A DNA stretch of 15,425 bases, taken from Pseudomonadota bacterium (lineage in GTDB: Bacteria > Bdellovibrionota > Bacteriovoracia > Bacteriovoracales > Bacteriovoracaceae). The position numbers and the translations under genes are program-made. A model generated the notes under the pieces. The model did no database searches. It saw only the letters and a list, made by a program, of their open reading frames with translations, and was not told where the DNA came from. Shown here in pieces: positions 6,279 through 14,225 of this stretch; within the stretch, counting starts at the first letter, position 1; each line of letters begins with the position of its first letter. The DNA lies in assembly GCA_023432655.1 (NCBI GenBank), contig JAEYUK010000063.1, forward strand, positions 1-15,425, in the 5' to 3' direction.

Positions 6279-7733
6279 TTAACGTTTTCTTTTCGATGAA
6301 GGGGCAATCCCCATCATCTCCCGATACTTAGCGACAGTTCGACGGGCAACAATGATATCTTTAGTACTCAAAAGCTCGGAGATTTTCTGATCTGAGAGCG
6401 GCCGCTTTGGATCTTCGTTCCCGATCATCTCTTTAATTTTGAGTTTCAGACTTTCGCCTGCGATATCAATACCGCCGTTTTTACCGCCGATACCTGCATT
6501 GAAAAAATACTTAAGTTCAAATGTTCCAATTGGTGTATGCATGAATTTATTTGTCGTCACACGTGAAACAGTTGATTCGTGCATGCCGATTTCATTGGCA
6601 ATGTCTTTCAAAATCATTGGTTTCAAGAAGGCGGGACCTTTCTTAAAGAATTCCTGCTGAGTCTTAACAATGGAGTTTGCGACTTTATAAATAGTCTTCT
6701 GCCGATTCTCAATGGATTTAATTAACCACAAGGCCGCGCGAAGCTTATCCTGAACGAACTCTTTAGCTTCCGTATTGGATTCACCACTTTTAATAAGTGA
6801 CTTATAGAGATTAGAAATTCTGAGACGAGGAACACCTTCATCATTAACCTGAACAACAAACTCCCCACCTACTTCTGCCACAAAAATGTCAGGCACGACA
6901 TACTGAGTTTCTTCAGCAGAAACAAGACGTCCGGGTTTAGGGTTAAGACCCATGATTATCAGTTCAGCATCTTTTACTTTTTCTTTTGAGACACTGAAGT
7001 CTTTGGCAATTTTAGCGTAGTCTTTCTTTTCAAGATCAGGTAAGTTTCTCTCGATGATGAGCTCTACTAAGGGACATCTTTCCGCCATCATACGCGCCTG
7101 GATTCCCAGACACTCTTGAAGATTCTGGGCCCCGCATCCAACAGGATCGAGATGCTGAACGAGTCCCAACATTCCTAGCGCCTCATCACGGTCCGTAATA
7201 TTGGAGCGTGAAACAACTTCCTCGAAAGGGACTTCCAGATATCCATCGTCGTCGATATTTCCAATAAGATCTAAACAGAAATTCAACTGGTCAGCTGAGA
7301 GATTTTCCATCCGGAGTTGCCACTCAAGATGTTCCTGTAAACTTTGTCCTTTAGAGACCATATTCTCATAAGAAGGAAGATCATCAGGAGATTGACTCTC
7401 CTTCATATTTGGAGATGAAGAAGATGTGCTGTTAAAAGAATCTGAGTATGATTCCCAATCGAAAGTTTCTTTAGAACCTTCAATGAGTTCTGGACCTGAA
7501 AAGTTTTCTGCAGTAGCTTCTTTAGCTTCAAAATCCTCACGAGAATCTTCCGCCGGAGCGACATCAATTTCACCGTCCATCTCTTCCAGCATTGGATTCT
7601 CAACCATTTCCTGAGAAATGAGTGTTGTCATTTCCAGGTGGGTAAGAGTCAGAAGCTTAATCGCTTGCTGAAGTTGAGGCGTGATCATTAGGCTTTGCGT
7701 TTGCTTTAGCCCCTGATGCATTTTTATCGCCAT
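6279..7733 (-). CDS. rpoN: RNA polymerase sigma-54 factor
   Basis: Sigma-54 directs RNA polymerase to -24/-12 promoters that open only with an AAA+ enhancer-binding activator. The 484 residues carry all regions. Region I is at 1-50 (LKQTQSLMITPQLQQAIKLL, Gln- and Leu-rich). An acidic region II spans ~52-125. The core-binding domain covers ~130-330 (LDPVGCGAQNLQECL, LNPKPG). The HTH with the ELKYFF segment is near 373-412 (IANEIGMHESTVSRV, TPIGTFELKYFF). The invariant RpoN box ARRTVAKYRE lies at 463-472. Length is family-typical. It starts 9 bases after the lptB stop with GGGGA just upstream of the ATG, so it is cotranscribed with lptB. No activator gene and no convincing -24/-12 site is in this window. 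Confidence 0.97.
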   Translation of the reverse strand: MAIKMHQGLKQTQSLMITPQLQQAIKLLTLTHLEMTTLISQEMVENPMLEEMDGEIDVAPAEDSREDFEAKEATAENFSGPELIEGSKETFDWESYSDSFNSTSSSSPNMKESQSPDDLPSYENMVSKGQSLQEHLEWQLRMENLSADQLNFCLDLIGNIDDDGYLEVPFEEVVSRSNITDRDEALGMLGLVQHLDPVGCGAQNLQECLGIQARMMAERCPLVELIIERNLPDLEKKDYAKIAKDFSVSKEKVKDAELIIMGLNPKPGRLVSAEETQYVVPDIFVAEVGGEFVVQVNDEGVPRLRISNLYKSLIKSGESNTEAKEFVQDKLRAALWLIKSIENRQKTIYKVANSIVKTQQEFFKKGPAFLKPMILKDIANEIGMHESTVSRVTTNKFMHTPIGTFELKYFFNAGIGGKNGGIDIAGESLKLKIKEMIGNEDPKRPLSDQKISELLSTKDIIVARRTVAKYREMMGIAPSSKRKR

Positions 7734-7742
7734 GAAATTCCC

Positions 7743-8468
7743 CTACATCTTAAATTCTTCCCCTAAGTAAAACTTACGGGCGGTCTCATTATTGATGATC
7801 TCTTCTGGAGTTCCGCTCACCAGTAGTTCCCCACTGCTCATAATGTATGCCCGGTCCACAATTCCCAAAGTCTCCCGCACATTATGATCTGTGATCAAAA
7901 CTCCAATGTTCTTCTGTTTGAGTCGCTTGATGATCGACTGGATGTCATGGACCGCCAGTGGATCAACGCCTGCGAAGGGTTCATCCAGAAGAACAAATTT
8001 AGGATCAAGGGCCAGTGATCTGGCAATCTCAACCCTTCTTCTTTCACCTCCGGATAACTCCCGACCTTTTGATTTTCGGATATGATCCAAACCAAAATCT
8101 CGAATAAGATTATCCAAAGAGTTTTGTCTTTCCTTATCGGACAGATCCCTTACTTCCAACACTGAAAAAATGTTTTCTTCTACAGTAAGTTCTCTAAACA
8201 CACTGGCTTCTTGTGGAAGATAACCAATGCCTTTTTTAGCTCTTACGTGCAGTGGAAGTTCAGTAACATCTTCATTAAGAAGATTTATCTGACCTTTATC
8301 CGCTTTTACTAACCCAACCATCATATAAAACGAGGTTGTTTTCCCGGCTCCATTGGGACCTAAAAGCCCCACTACTTCACCTTGTTCAACATCTATGCTC
8401 ACATTCTTAACGACCTCTCGGCCATTATATGTTTTCTTAAGATCGCGGGCGAAAAAGCTTGCACTCAT
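7743..8468 (-). CDS. lptB: LPS export ABC transporter ATPase LptB
   Basis: LptB is the cytoplasmic ATPase that, as a dimer with LptF and LptG, extracts lipopolysaccharide from the inner membrane and drives it across the Lpt bridge. The 241-residue form contains Walker A GPNGAGKTT (37-45), Q-loop Q86 in YLPQEASVF, signature LSGGE (138-142) with the LptB-typical RRRVEIAR after it, Walker B VLLDEP (159-164) continuing FAGVDPLAV, and H-loop H195 in ITDHNVRET. These are the standard LptB sequences (GVDP, DHNVRETL). The frame extends to 8525, but the ATG at 8468 has AAGGAA 8 bases upstream and aligns with the family start. It begins 4 bases after the lptC/A stop. LptF and LptG are not in the window. 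Confidence 0.97.
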   Translation of the reverse strand: MSASFFARDLKKTYNGREVVKNVSIDVEQGEVVGLLGPNGAGKTTSFYMMVGLVKADKGQINLLNEDVTELPLHVRAKKGIGYLPQEASVFRELTVEENIFSVLEVRDLSDKERQNSLDNLIRDFGLDHIRKSKGRELSGGERRRVEIARSLALDPKFVLLDEPFAGVDPLAVHDIQSIIKRLKQKNIGVLITDHNVRETLGIVDRAYIMSSGELLVSGTPEEIINNETARKFYLGEEFKM

Positions 8469-8472
8469 CAGA

Positions 8473-9471
8473 CTATTCCTTAGATTTTTTGCGTTTAACT
8501 TGAACGTCTGACATCGCATCATCAACTTCGACTAAATCAATATTTTCTCGAATAGTTATGCGGTACCCTTTAATGACGTCTTCTCCCATTTCTACTCTCG
8601 GTGCACCCGAAAGTATCATTTTCTGCTCACGCCCAAAACCTTCTAGTCTCTCTGCAAAAGCTTTACGCTCCTGGACACCTTCCGGTGTTTGCATTCTTTC
8701 CGTAACCTTAACATCGTCATTCAAGACGAAATACTTGAGACTTTTATTATAGTTTTCGAGGAACATGTCAGCTTTTCCAGCAGTTATAAGGTATCCCTGC
8801 CGTCTCATCACCACATCTCCTTCAAGATGAGCGAGTGATTTATTCCCTTCGAGATTCATTCGATGGGCAGAGAAAGTCATTTTCCCTTCGTACTTTTTCT
8901 TCCTTTCTAAACTGCCTTTTACATCACCTGAAAATTGGCTGATCTGGGCTTCCGGTTTTGCCTCCATGCTTTTTGCATGGATAACGATATGATCCTTCGT
9001 TTGAAGATCATCCCCCTCAAACTTCACATTGCCATTTCCTATAATGAGATCCTTCTTAAAAAAATATTTCACACTATCAGCAAAATAATTCGCCTCATCA
9101 GAGGAGAATTCAACAGTGCCATCGAGTCCCAATAAACTCTGATCTTTTAGATAGTGCCCCGCTTCCGCACTATAACGAATTGTTTTATTCTTTTTTTGAT
9201 AATTATAAACACCACGGGGATCGCTAAAATCGGCCGTTTCCTGACCTTGGGACTGCATGCGATTTGCCGCCAGAGACATTTGAGGCAGCCCATTTTTCAG
9301 ATGAAAATAATCCAGGTTTTCTATAATGGTGTATTCCGGAGCAATTTTTCCGGCCTGGGAGGTATTAGGGGTTGTTTCTTTATCAGGAGTCAGGGAATTT
9401 GCGATAATGAGGCCATTACCCAGAAGATAAAAAGAAATAACGATTATTGATTTAGGGTCTCGAATTCTCAT
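8473..9471 (-). CDS. lptC: LPS transport protein with fused LptC-like and LptA-like (OstA) domains
   Basis: This 332-residue protein has one N-terminal membrane anchor (residues ~9-27, IIVISFYLLGNGLIIANSL) followed by a periplasmic beta-rich region. Residues ~45-170 resemble LptC: YTIIENLDYFHLKNG near its start, then LGLDGTVEF, YFADSVKYFFKKDLIIGNG and a repeated xxGNGxVxF/xxLDGxVxF pattern. Residues ~175-326 repeat this as an LptA/OstA-type jelly roll (SQFSGDVKGSLER, LAHLEGDVVMRRQGYLITAGKADMFL, KYFVLNDDVKV, KMILSGAPRVEMG). E. coli LptC (191) and LptA (185) are separate, and no second lptA-like gene lies between this gene and lptB, so the two appear fused. It would form a pre-joined part of the LPS bridge from LptBFG toward LptD. 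The ATG at 9471 has an in-frame stop two codons upstream and no nearby Shine-Dalgarno sequence. A single long LptC-like protein is an alternative reading. Confidence 0.85.
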   Translation of the reverse strand: MRIRDPKSIIVISFYLLGNGLIIANSLTPDKETTPNTSQAGKIAPEYTIIENLDYFHLKNGLPQMSLAANRMQSQGQETADFSDPRGVYNYQKKNKTIRYSAEAGHYLKDQSLLGLDGTVEFSSDEANYFADSVKYFFKKDLIIGNGNVKFEGDDLQTKDHIVIHAKSMEAKPEAQISQFSGDVKGSLERKKKYEGKMTFSAHRMNLEGNKSLAHLEGDVVMRRQGYLITAGKADMFLENYNKSLKYFVLNDDVKVTERMQTPEGVQERKAFAERLEGFGREQKMILSGAPRVEMGEDVIKGYRITIRENIDLVEVDDAMSDVQVKRKKSKE

Positions 9472-9478
9472 ATTTTAA

Positions 9479-9484
9479 ATTATA
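9479..9484 (-). promoter_or_regulatory. Candidate -10 element for the lptC/A-lptB-rpoN-hpf operon
   Basis: A perfect TATAAT on the minus strand lies 7 bases before the lptC/A ATG, in the short region shared with divergent mutS. No good -35 is seen at 16-18 bases (best TGTTCG). If this is the active promoter, transcription starts at or next to the ATG. Confidence 0.45.
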
Positions 9485-9508
9485 ATCTTTTCCTTTAATT
9501 ACGAACAG

Positions 9509-9536
9509 TTGTGTTTAGAATTGCCTCTGTTATGTA
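9509..9536 (+). promoter_or_regulatory. Candidate mutS promoter
   Basis: TTGTGT (9509-9514), a 16-base spacer and an extended -10 TGT-TATGTA (9528-9536) lie about 50 bases before the mutS ATG. The match is moderate. Placing the promoter here means the in-frame sequence from 9509 to 9583 is untranslated leader. Confidence 0.3.
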
Positions 9537-9583
9537 AGGCAAAAACAGGTGACGAATTTTATCAGTTTTTGTACCCTCCAACT

Positions 9584-12241
9584 ATGCAAAATCAAACAAA
9601 TTCTGAAGGTCAAACCCTGGCCGACCTGGTTGCTTCTGGTATCAAACTCACTCCAATGATGGAGCAGTACTATTCGGTAAAAAAACAGTACCCCGATATT
9701 ATGCTCATGTTCCGTATGGGTGACTTCTATGAAATGTTTTTTGAAGATGCTCGTGAAGCCGCTCGCCTTCTCAATATCTCATTAACGGTTCGAGGAAAAT
9801 TAGGTGAAGTGCCAATTCCCATGGCCGGAATTCCTCACCATGCTGCCGCTGCCTATGTGGACCGCATTTCCCAATTTGGTAAGAAGGTCGTGATTTGTGA
9901 GCAGTTAGAAGATCCTAAATCAGTTAAAGGCATTGTAAAACGTGGGGTCACACAAATTGTGAGTCCGGGCATGCCTTTCGATCTGGATAAAACCACTGCA
10001 ACAGAAAATAAATTTCTGGCGGCGGGTTTAAAAGAGAATAATCTTTTCATTTTGATACTGCTGGATTTTACCACAGGTGACTTTTACGGAATCACTTTCA
10101 AAACGATTGAAGAATTTTGTGAAAAGCTGCTCATGGTAAGACCAAAAGAATTTATTTCTTATCTTGGTCAGTGGGAAGCCTATCCGATTGTTGAAGATTA
10201 TCTTCAAAGTATTGATGTGCTAAAGACGCATCTTTCTCAGGAATACTTTGAGGAGAAACACACTGGCTTTTACATACAAAAATTAATTCCAACTTATCAA
10301 CGGGATGGAATCATTGCTCAACTCCCAGCAGTTCTTTCTCCACTAGGGGCCTTAAGCTACTATGTCACTTCAACCCAGACACTGGAAAAGATCAGTCATT
10401 TAAGACCATTCAGATTGCAGAACAATGAAGACACCATGAAGGTGACTTATTCTACCCTCGCAGGTCTTGAAATTTTCCCACGCTCACGGGATGCCGGAAC
10501 GAATTCGATTTTAGGCTTCATGGATAAAACCAGAACGTCCATGGGAACAAGATTTCTACGACAATATTTTCAAGCCCCATTATGCGAGCCCCATGCCATT
10601 ACTAAAAGACTCGATCTGATTGAAGGGTTGATCAAAAAGCCAGATTTTATAAAAAACCTAAGATCTTCTTTAAGTGATGTGAGGGACATTGATCGCATCA
10701 TGGCCAAGGTTTCGACAAAAAAAGTCGTTGCTGGAGATGTTTTAAATCTGGCCCATGCCTTTGAAATATTCATGCAGATTGAAAAAGATATGGAAAAAGA
10801 AAATTTCCATTTCTTCCAAAAACTTCCTCAGAAAGATTTAGAGTTCCTGAATAAGCTGGCCCAAGACATCCGCTTCACGATCAGTGACGAGATGGGTGCC
10901 CATGCAGACAAAGGAAACCTGATTAAACCGGGGGCCCATAAGGAAAGAGACCGTCTTGCAAAACTTGCGAACTCTGCTTCCGATGAAATTTTAAAACTTG
11001 AGGCGAAATACCGCGCAGACACCGGCATTGGGAACCTCAAAATTAAGCATAATAATATTTCAGGTTACTTCATTGAAGTCTCGAACTCTCATCTCGCGAA
11101 AGTTCCCAAAAGCTTCATGCGACGACAGACCTTAGTGAATAATGAGCGCTACGTTACTGAAGAGTTGGAAGTTTTTGAAAAGGACGTAACTCAGGCGCTG
11201 AATAAACTTATTCATTTAGAGAAAGAAATTTTTGATAGCTTCAGCACCAGAATCGAGGAGCGCTCTCACCTGGTTCTTGATGTGGCCAAGCGTATGGCCC
11301 AGATTGATGTTTTTCAATCGCTGGCCTGGATTAGTCTTCAGGAGAATTTTGTCCGCCCTATTTTTCATGCGGATAAAAAGATTGTGAAAATTAAAGGGGC
11401 CTGGCATCCGCTCATTAAGGCCAATATCAAAGATAGTTTTATTACTCATAATATTACTCTGGATGAGAGTTGTTACTTTGGTCTTATCACTGGTCCCAAC
11501 ATGGCCGGTAAAACCACGGTCATGAGAGAAGTAGCGATCATTCAATACCTTGCTCAACTGGGTTGCTTCGTACCGGCCCAGGTTGCTGAACTTGGTATTT
11601 GTGATTATCTTTTTTCACGATTAGGTGCTTCCGACGATATCATTAAAGGTCAGTCTACGTTCATGGTAGAGATGGCAGAAACAGCAGAGATTCTTCGGCA
11701 TGCTTCTGAAAAGTCGCTGATTATTCTGGATGAGATCGGACGAGGAACTTCCACTTATGATGGACTATCTATTGCATGGGCACTAGTAGAGCATTTCGTG
11801 AAGCGACTGAAGCCAATCACGTTGTTTGCAACCCATTATCATGAATTGATCGAAGTGGTAGACAATATGCCGGAAGCTAAAAACTTCACTGTTCGTACGG
11901 AGCAAAAAAATGGCAAAGTGCAATTTATGTACGAGCTCATTGAAGCTGGGGCAACTCAGAGCTTTGGTATCCACGTGTCTGAACTGGCGGGACTCCCGAG
12001 AGAGGTTTTGAAACGTTCTCGAGAAATTTTAAAAGAACTGGAAGAAAACCATGAAGGAACGAGTTCCTCTCCTCTTTTGGATAACCAGCTTAATTTCTTC
12101 TCTTCCCCACAGGTGCAAGAGATTCCAGATTATCTGACTAATTTAGAAGATGATCTTAAGGCCTTGGATATTATGAACTTAACTCCACTCCAGGCCATCC
12201 AGAAGCTCCATGATTTAAAAAGCCAGCTGATTAATCATTAA
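9584..12241 (+). CDS. mutS: DNA mismatch repair protein MutS
   Basis: MutS recognises base mismatches and small loops behind the replication fork and recruits MutL. From the ATG at 9584 it has 885 residues, as expected (853 in E. coli). The mismatch-reading F-x-E motif is F48-Y49-E50 in MFRMGDFYEMF. Connector and lever domains follow (AGLEIFPRSRDAG, GTRFLRQYFQAPL), then a clamp domain (SGYFIEVSNSH). The ATPase domain holds Walker A GPNMAGKTT from residue 637, an ST.MVEM segment (GQSTFMVEMAETA), Walker B LDEIGRGTSTYDG with D716/E717, and ATHYHEL. Near the C terminus QLNFF (835-839) is a good beta-clamp-binding motif, and TPLQAIQKLHDLK is the usual C-terminal tetramerisation-type segment. The frame is open upstream to 9509 only through a TTG; the ATG fits the family N terminus. 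No clear Shine-Dalgarno sequence precedes it. It is divergent from the lpt operon. Confidence 0.97.
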   Translation: MQNQTNSEGQTLADLVASGIKLTPMMEQYYSVKKQYPDIMLMFRMGDFYEMFFEDAREAARLLNISLTVRGKLGEVPIPMAGIPHHAAAAYVDRISQFGKKVVICEQLEDPKSVKGIVKRGVTQIVSPGMPFDLDKTTATENKFLAAGLKENNLFILILLDFTTGDFYGITFKTIEEFCEKLLMVRPKEFISYLGQWEAYPIVEDYLQSIDVLKTHLSQEYFEEKHTGFYIQKLIPTYQRDGIIAQLPAVLSPLGALSYYVTSTQTLEKISHLRPFRLQNNEDTMKVTYSTLAGLEIFPRSRDAGTNSILGFMDKTRTSMGTRFLRQYFQAPLCEPHAITKRLDLIEGLIKKPDFIKNLRSSLSDVRDIDRIMAKVSTKKVVAGDVLNLAHAFEIFMQIEKDMEKENFHFFQKLPQKDLEFLNKLAQDIRFTISDEMGAHADKGNLIKPGAHKERDRLAKLANSASDEILKLEAKYRADTGIGNLKIKHNNISGYFIEVSNSHLAKVPKSFMRRQTLVNNERYVTEELEVFEKDVTQALNKLIHLEKEIFDSFSTRIEERSHLVLDVAKRMAQIDVFQSLAWISLQENFVRPIFHADKKIVKIKGAWHPLIKANIKDSFITHNITLDESCYFGLITGPNMAGKTTVMREVAIIQYLAQLGCFVPAQVAELGICDYLFSRLGASDDIIKGQSTFMVEMAETAEILRHASEKSLIILDEIGRGTSTYDGLSIAWALVEHFVKRLKPITLFATHYHELIEVVDNMPEAKNFTVRTEQKNGKVQFMYELIEAGATQSFGIHVSELAGLPREVLKRSREILKELEENHEGTSSSPLLDNQLNFFSSPQVQEIPDYLTNLEDDLKALDIMNLTPLQAIQKLHDLKSQLINH

Positions 12242-12251
12242 TTTAAACTCG

Positions 12252-12287
12252 AAGCCTCTGGTAACCGATAAGTATTACCAGAGGTTT
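12252..12287 (+). terminator. Perfect hairpin after mutS, overlapping the next gene's ribosome binding site
   Basis: CCTCTGGTAA (12255-12264) and TTACCAGAGG (12275-12284) are perfect 10-base inverted arms around a 10-base loop, with further A-T and G-T pairs outside (12252-12254 with 12285-12287). It lies 13 bases after the mutS stop. Only TTTCT follows, a poor U-run for termination. The 3' arm includes AGAGG, 5 bases before the ATG of the RDD-type gene, so the hairpin could instead hide that ribosome binding site. Confidence 0.6.
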
Positions 12288-12289
12288 CT

Positions 12290-12877
12290 ATGAAAATAAT
12301 TGATCTGACCCTTTTTGCTGAACATTCTCAAAAACTACCAAGTGAGTATCTTGAACCGAAGGCCAAAAAAGAAACCTCTAGCTGGGCCATTCTCGCTGTT
12401 CATTTAATCGATTTCTTCGTCGCCTACTTGATCACTACAATGATGACAATGCTTCTGTCCCAATCGATGGGAATGATCATGGCCATGAGTGGTCTGGAGA
12501 AAGCTTTCTCCTTCACGAAAGCAATGGAATTTTCTTCCAAGCTTTTGCCATTGGTGGTTTTTAGTTATTTCTTTTTTTCCTATTTTTTCAATCAGGGCCA
12601 GACCGTAGGGATGAGATACCTTAAAAAAAGAGTGAACCTTCCTTCACAGAGTTTCAGACAATCTTTTATTTGGGCCTTGAGATCATTTCTTTTGTGTGTG
12701 ACCGGAGGACTTAGTTTTCTGTTTAGTGGAACAAAATGGAACATGCTTGAGTCACACGACTACCTCTATGAGGAGCTACTCTCACCGAAAGATTTTTCCG
12801 CAATTAACTTAGTGGCCATAGTCGAGGAATTAGAACACCAAGAAGTTGAACAAGAAAGTTGGCAGGAAGCAGCTTAA
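12290..12877 (+). CDS. RDD-family small inner-membrane protein
   Basis: This 195-residue protein has three hydrophobic segments (~33-57, ~84-101, ~126-148), matching the RDD layout. TM1 carries an acidic residue in HLIDFFVAYLI (D41; the family's first Arg is His here). After TM2 comes the diagnostic GQTVGMRYLKKRV (family G.T.GK...l.v), and TM3 follows RQSFIWALRSFLL. The RDD family is mostly uncharacterised; a few members are linked to ion transport, so no substrate is claimed. The C-terminal tail (~150-195) is Glu-rich and probably cytoplasmic. An N-terminal extension of about 30 residues precedes TM1. The AGAGG ribosome binding site, 5 bases upstream of the ATG, lies in the 3' arm of a perfect hairpin, suggesting structure-dependent translation. 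It is on the same strand as mutS, 48 bases after its stop, and convergent with the HD-GYP-like gene 11 bases away. Confidence 0.75.
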   Translation: MKIIDLTLFAEHSQKLPSEYLEPKAKKETSSWAILAVHLIDFFVAYLITTMMTMLLSQSMGMIMAMSGLEKAFSFTKAMEFSSKLLPLVVFSYFFFSYFFNQGQTVGMRYLKKRVNLPSQSFRQSFIWALRSFLLCVTGGLSFLFSGTKWNMLESHDYLYEELLSPKDFSAINLVAIVEELEHQEVEQESWQEAA

Positions 12878-12888
12878 GCCTCCAAACT

Positions 12889-14217
12889 TCAGCCAACTCT
12901 CCCGCTTTGCTTTAAAACATCGAAAACTTTTTTGAAGTTTCCCGAGTTGTAGCGCTCGGCCCTCATTTTAATAAAGAGTTGGATTTTCTCATCGTAATTC
13001 TGAGAGTCTCCAATGAAATTTATAAGATCTTCAACAATGATGAAGAGTGTGGCAAAAGGACTTATTCGATTTGAAACTAGGCCTCGAGGAAAGCCAGTGC
13101 CATCTTTCAGTTCATGATGCTGAAGAATTATCTGATCAACATCTGGGGGAATATTTTTTACTTTTAAAAGAAGATTCACTGATTCAGTTGGATGGTTTCG
13201 GTACTTTATAACTGCCGGTGTTTTATCACTGGAGTTACAGGCAGCTGAATTCCAATATTCAATATTCTCATAACAGTGCTCGTCCACAGTAATATCATGC
13301 ATAAGTGCAGCTAATCCAACCTTCATTTGCGAGGACTCACTGATCCATCCTAATTGATGGCAAAAACCACAATTCATCAGGGCCAGAAGACCCACATGCT
13401 GTGAGTATTTCGAATGAGCATTACTCAGTTTGTGCTTCAGGAGACTCAGCACATTGGCCTCAGAGCTTACGACTTTAATCGCCAGATTCACGGCATGTTT
13501 AGAGGCATCAACGACACCTTCCCGCCATCCCAGGGTACGCGCTAGCCTCTCCACTGATTCAAGGGCCTCGAGAGAAATCTCTGGGAGATCTTCGGGATTT
13601 TTAATGTTCTGAGAATAGACCTGAGATAAGTTGCTCTCGACCGAACTTAAATACAGATCCGCCTCCTCCTTAAGAATATAAAGATGAGAAAGATCTTTCT
13701 GATAAAAACGCTGGGCATCTTCCAGGACGAAAGCTTCATCAGCATTTATCACCTTCACAAATCTCGATTCAGAAATTTTCATGAAGAGATCAAAATGAAC
13801 CGTTCCAAGTCTGAGTAGGAACGAAATTCTGACCGGCACATAACTCGGTGGCGTCTCATAGCGGCTGACAACTTTGTCCACCAACTTAATGACAGAATCA
13901 ACTATCTTTGGTTTTTCAACATAACCATGAATGCCAGGAAATTTTCTTTGCAATGTCGTTATAGGATCCGTGGAACAAATAACAAAAGGCACATCCATTT
14001 TTTGGTTTTTCAATCCCTGCCAAAGAACTTCCCCATCCCCATCGGGCATGTGAAGATCTGAAATAATGATCCCTGGTTTGCCACGATCTTGTATAACACG
14101 CAAGGCTTCATTCCCCGATCCTGCCAGAACGACATCAAGGGGAAAGGCCCGACGAAGAATCATCTCGTAAATATCTCGAATATCTTCTTCGTCTTCTACG
14201 ATCAGAATGTAATTCAT
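12889..14217 (-). CDS. Response regulator with receiver and HD-GYP-like domain (putative cyclic-di-GMP phosphodiesterase)
   Basis: Residues 1-120 form a receiver: acidic cluster E8-D9-E10, phospho-acceptor D54 in IIISDLHMPDGDG, S82/T83 switch, and K102 in YVEKPK, all intact. Residues ~125-260 are a linker domain without clear assignment. Residues ~262-435 look like an HD-GYP phosphohydrolase domain: H274 (KYSQHVGLLAL), H307-D308 in ALMHDI, H342 in NHPTESVNLLL, H367-H368-E369, and D372-GTGFP in place of DGxGYP. The metal ligands appear present. However, the usual HDIGK is HDITV, losing the conserved Gly-Lys, and GYP is GFP, so activity on cyclic-di-GMP is uncertain. Bdellovibrio is known to have unconventional HD-GYP proteins that lack the Tyr. 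The gene starts 8 bases after aspS with AAGGGAT upstream of the ATG, implying cotranscription. No partner histidine kinase is in the window. Confidence 0.82.
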   Translation of the reverse strand: MNYILIVEDEEDIRDIYEMILRRAFPLDVVLAGSGNEALRVIQDRGKPGIIISDLHMPDGDGEVLWQGLKNQKMDVPFVICSTDPITTLQRKFPGIHGYVEKPKIVDSVIKLVDKVVSRYETPPSYVPVRISFLLRLGTVHFDLFMKISESRFVKVINADEAFVLEDAQRFYQKDLSHLYILKEEADLYLSSVESNLSQVYSQNIKNPEDLPEISLEALESVERLARTLGWREGVVDASKHAVNLAIKVVSSEANVLSLLKHKLSNAHSKYSQHVGLLALMNCGFCHQLGWISESSQMKVGLAALMHDITVDEHCYENIEYWNSAACNSSDKTPAVIKYRNHPTESVNLLLKVKNIPPDVDQIILQHHELKDGTGFPRGLVSNRISPFATLFIIVEDLINFIGDSQNYDEKIQLFIKMRAERYNSGNFKKVFDVLKQSGRVG

Positions 14218-14225
14218 TATATCCC

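Noticed and set aside
8469..8525. Longer LptB starting at 8525
   Set aside because: It would overlap the lptC/A end; the ATG at 8468 has AAGGAA at the right spacing and matches LptB length.
9509..9583. N-terminal extension of MutS from a TTG codon
   Set aside because: The 25 extra residues do not resemble MutS N termini, the region holds a plausible promoter, and the ATG at 9584 fits the family start.
11216..11557. 113-codon minus-strand frame inside mutS
   Set aside because: It runs antisense to the MutS clamp/ATPase region, whose motifs are intact; no ribosome binding site or family resemblance.
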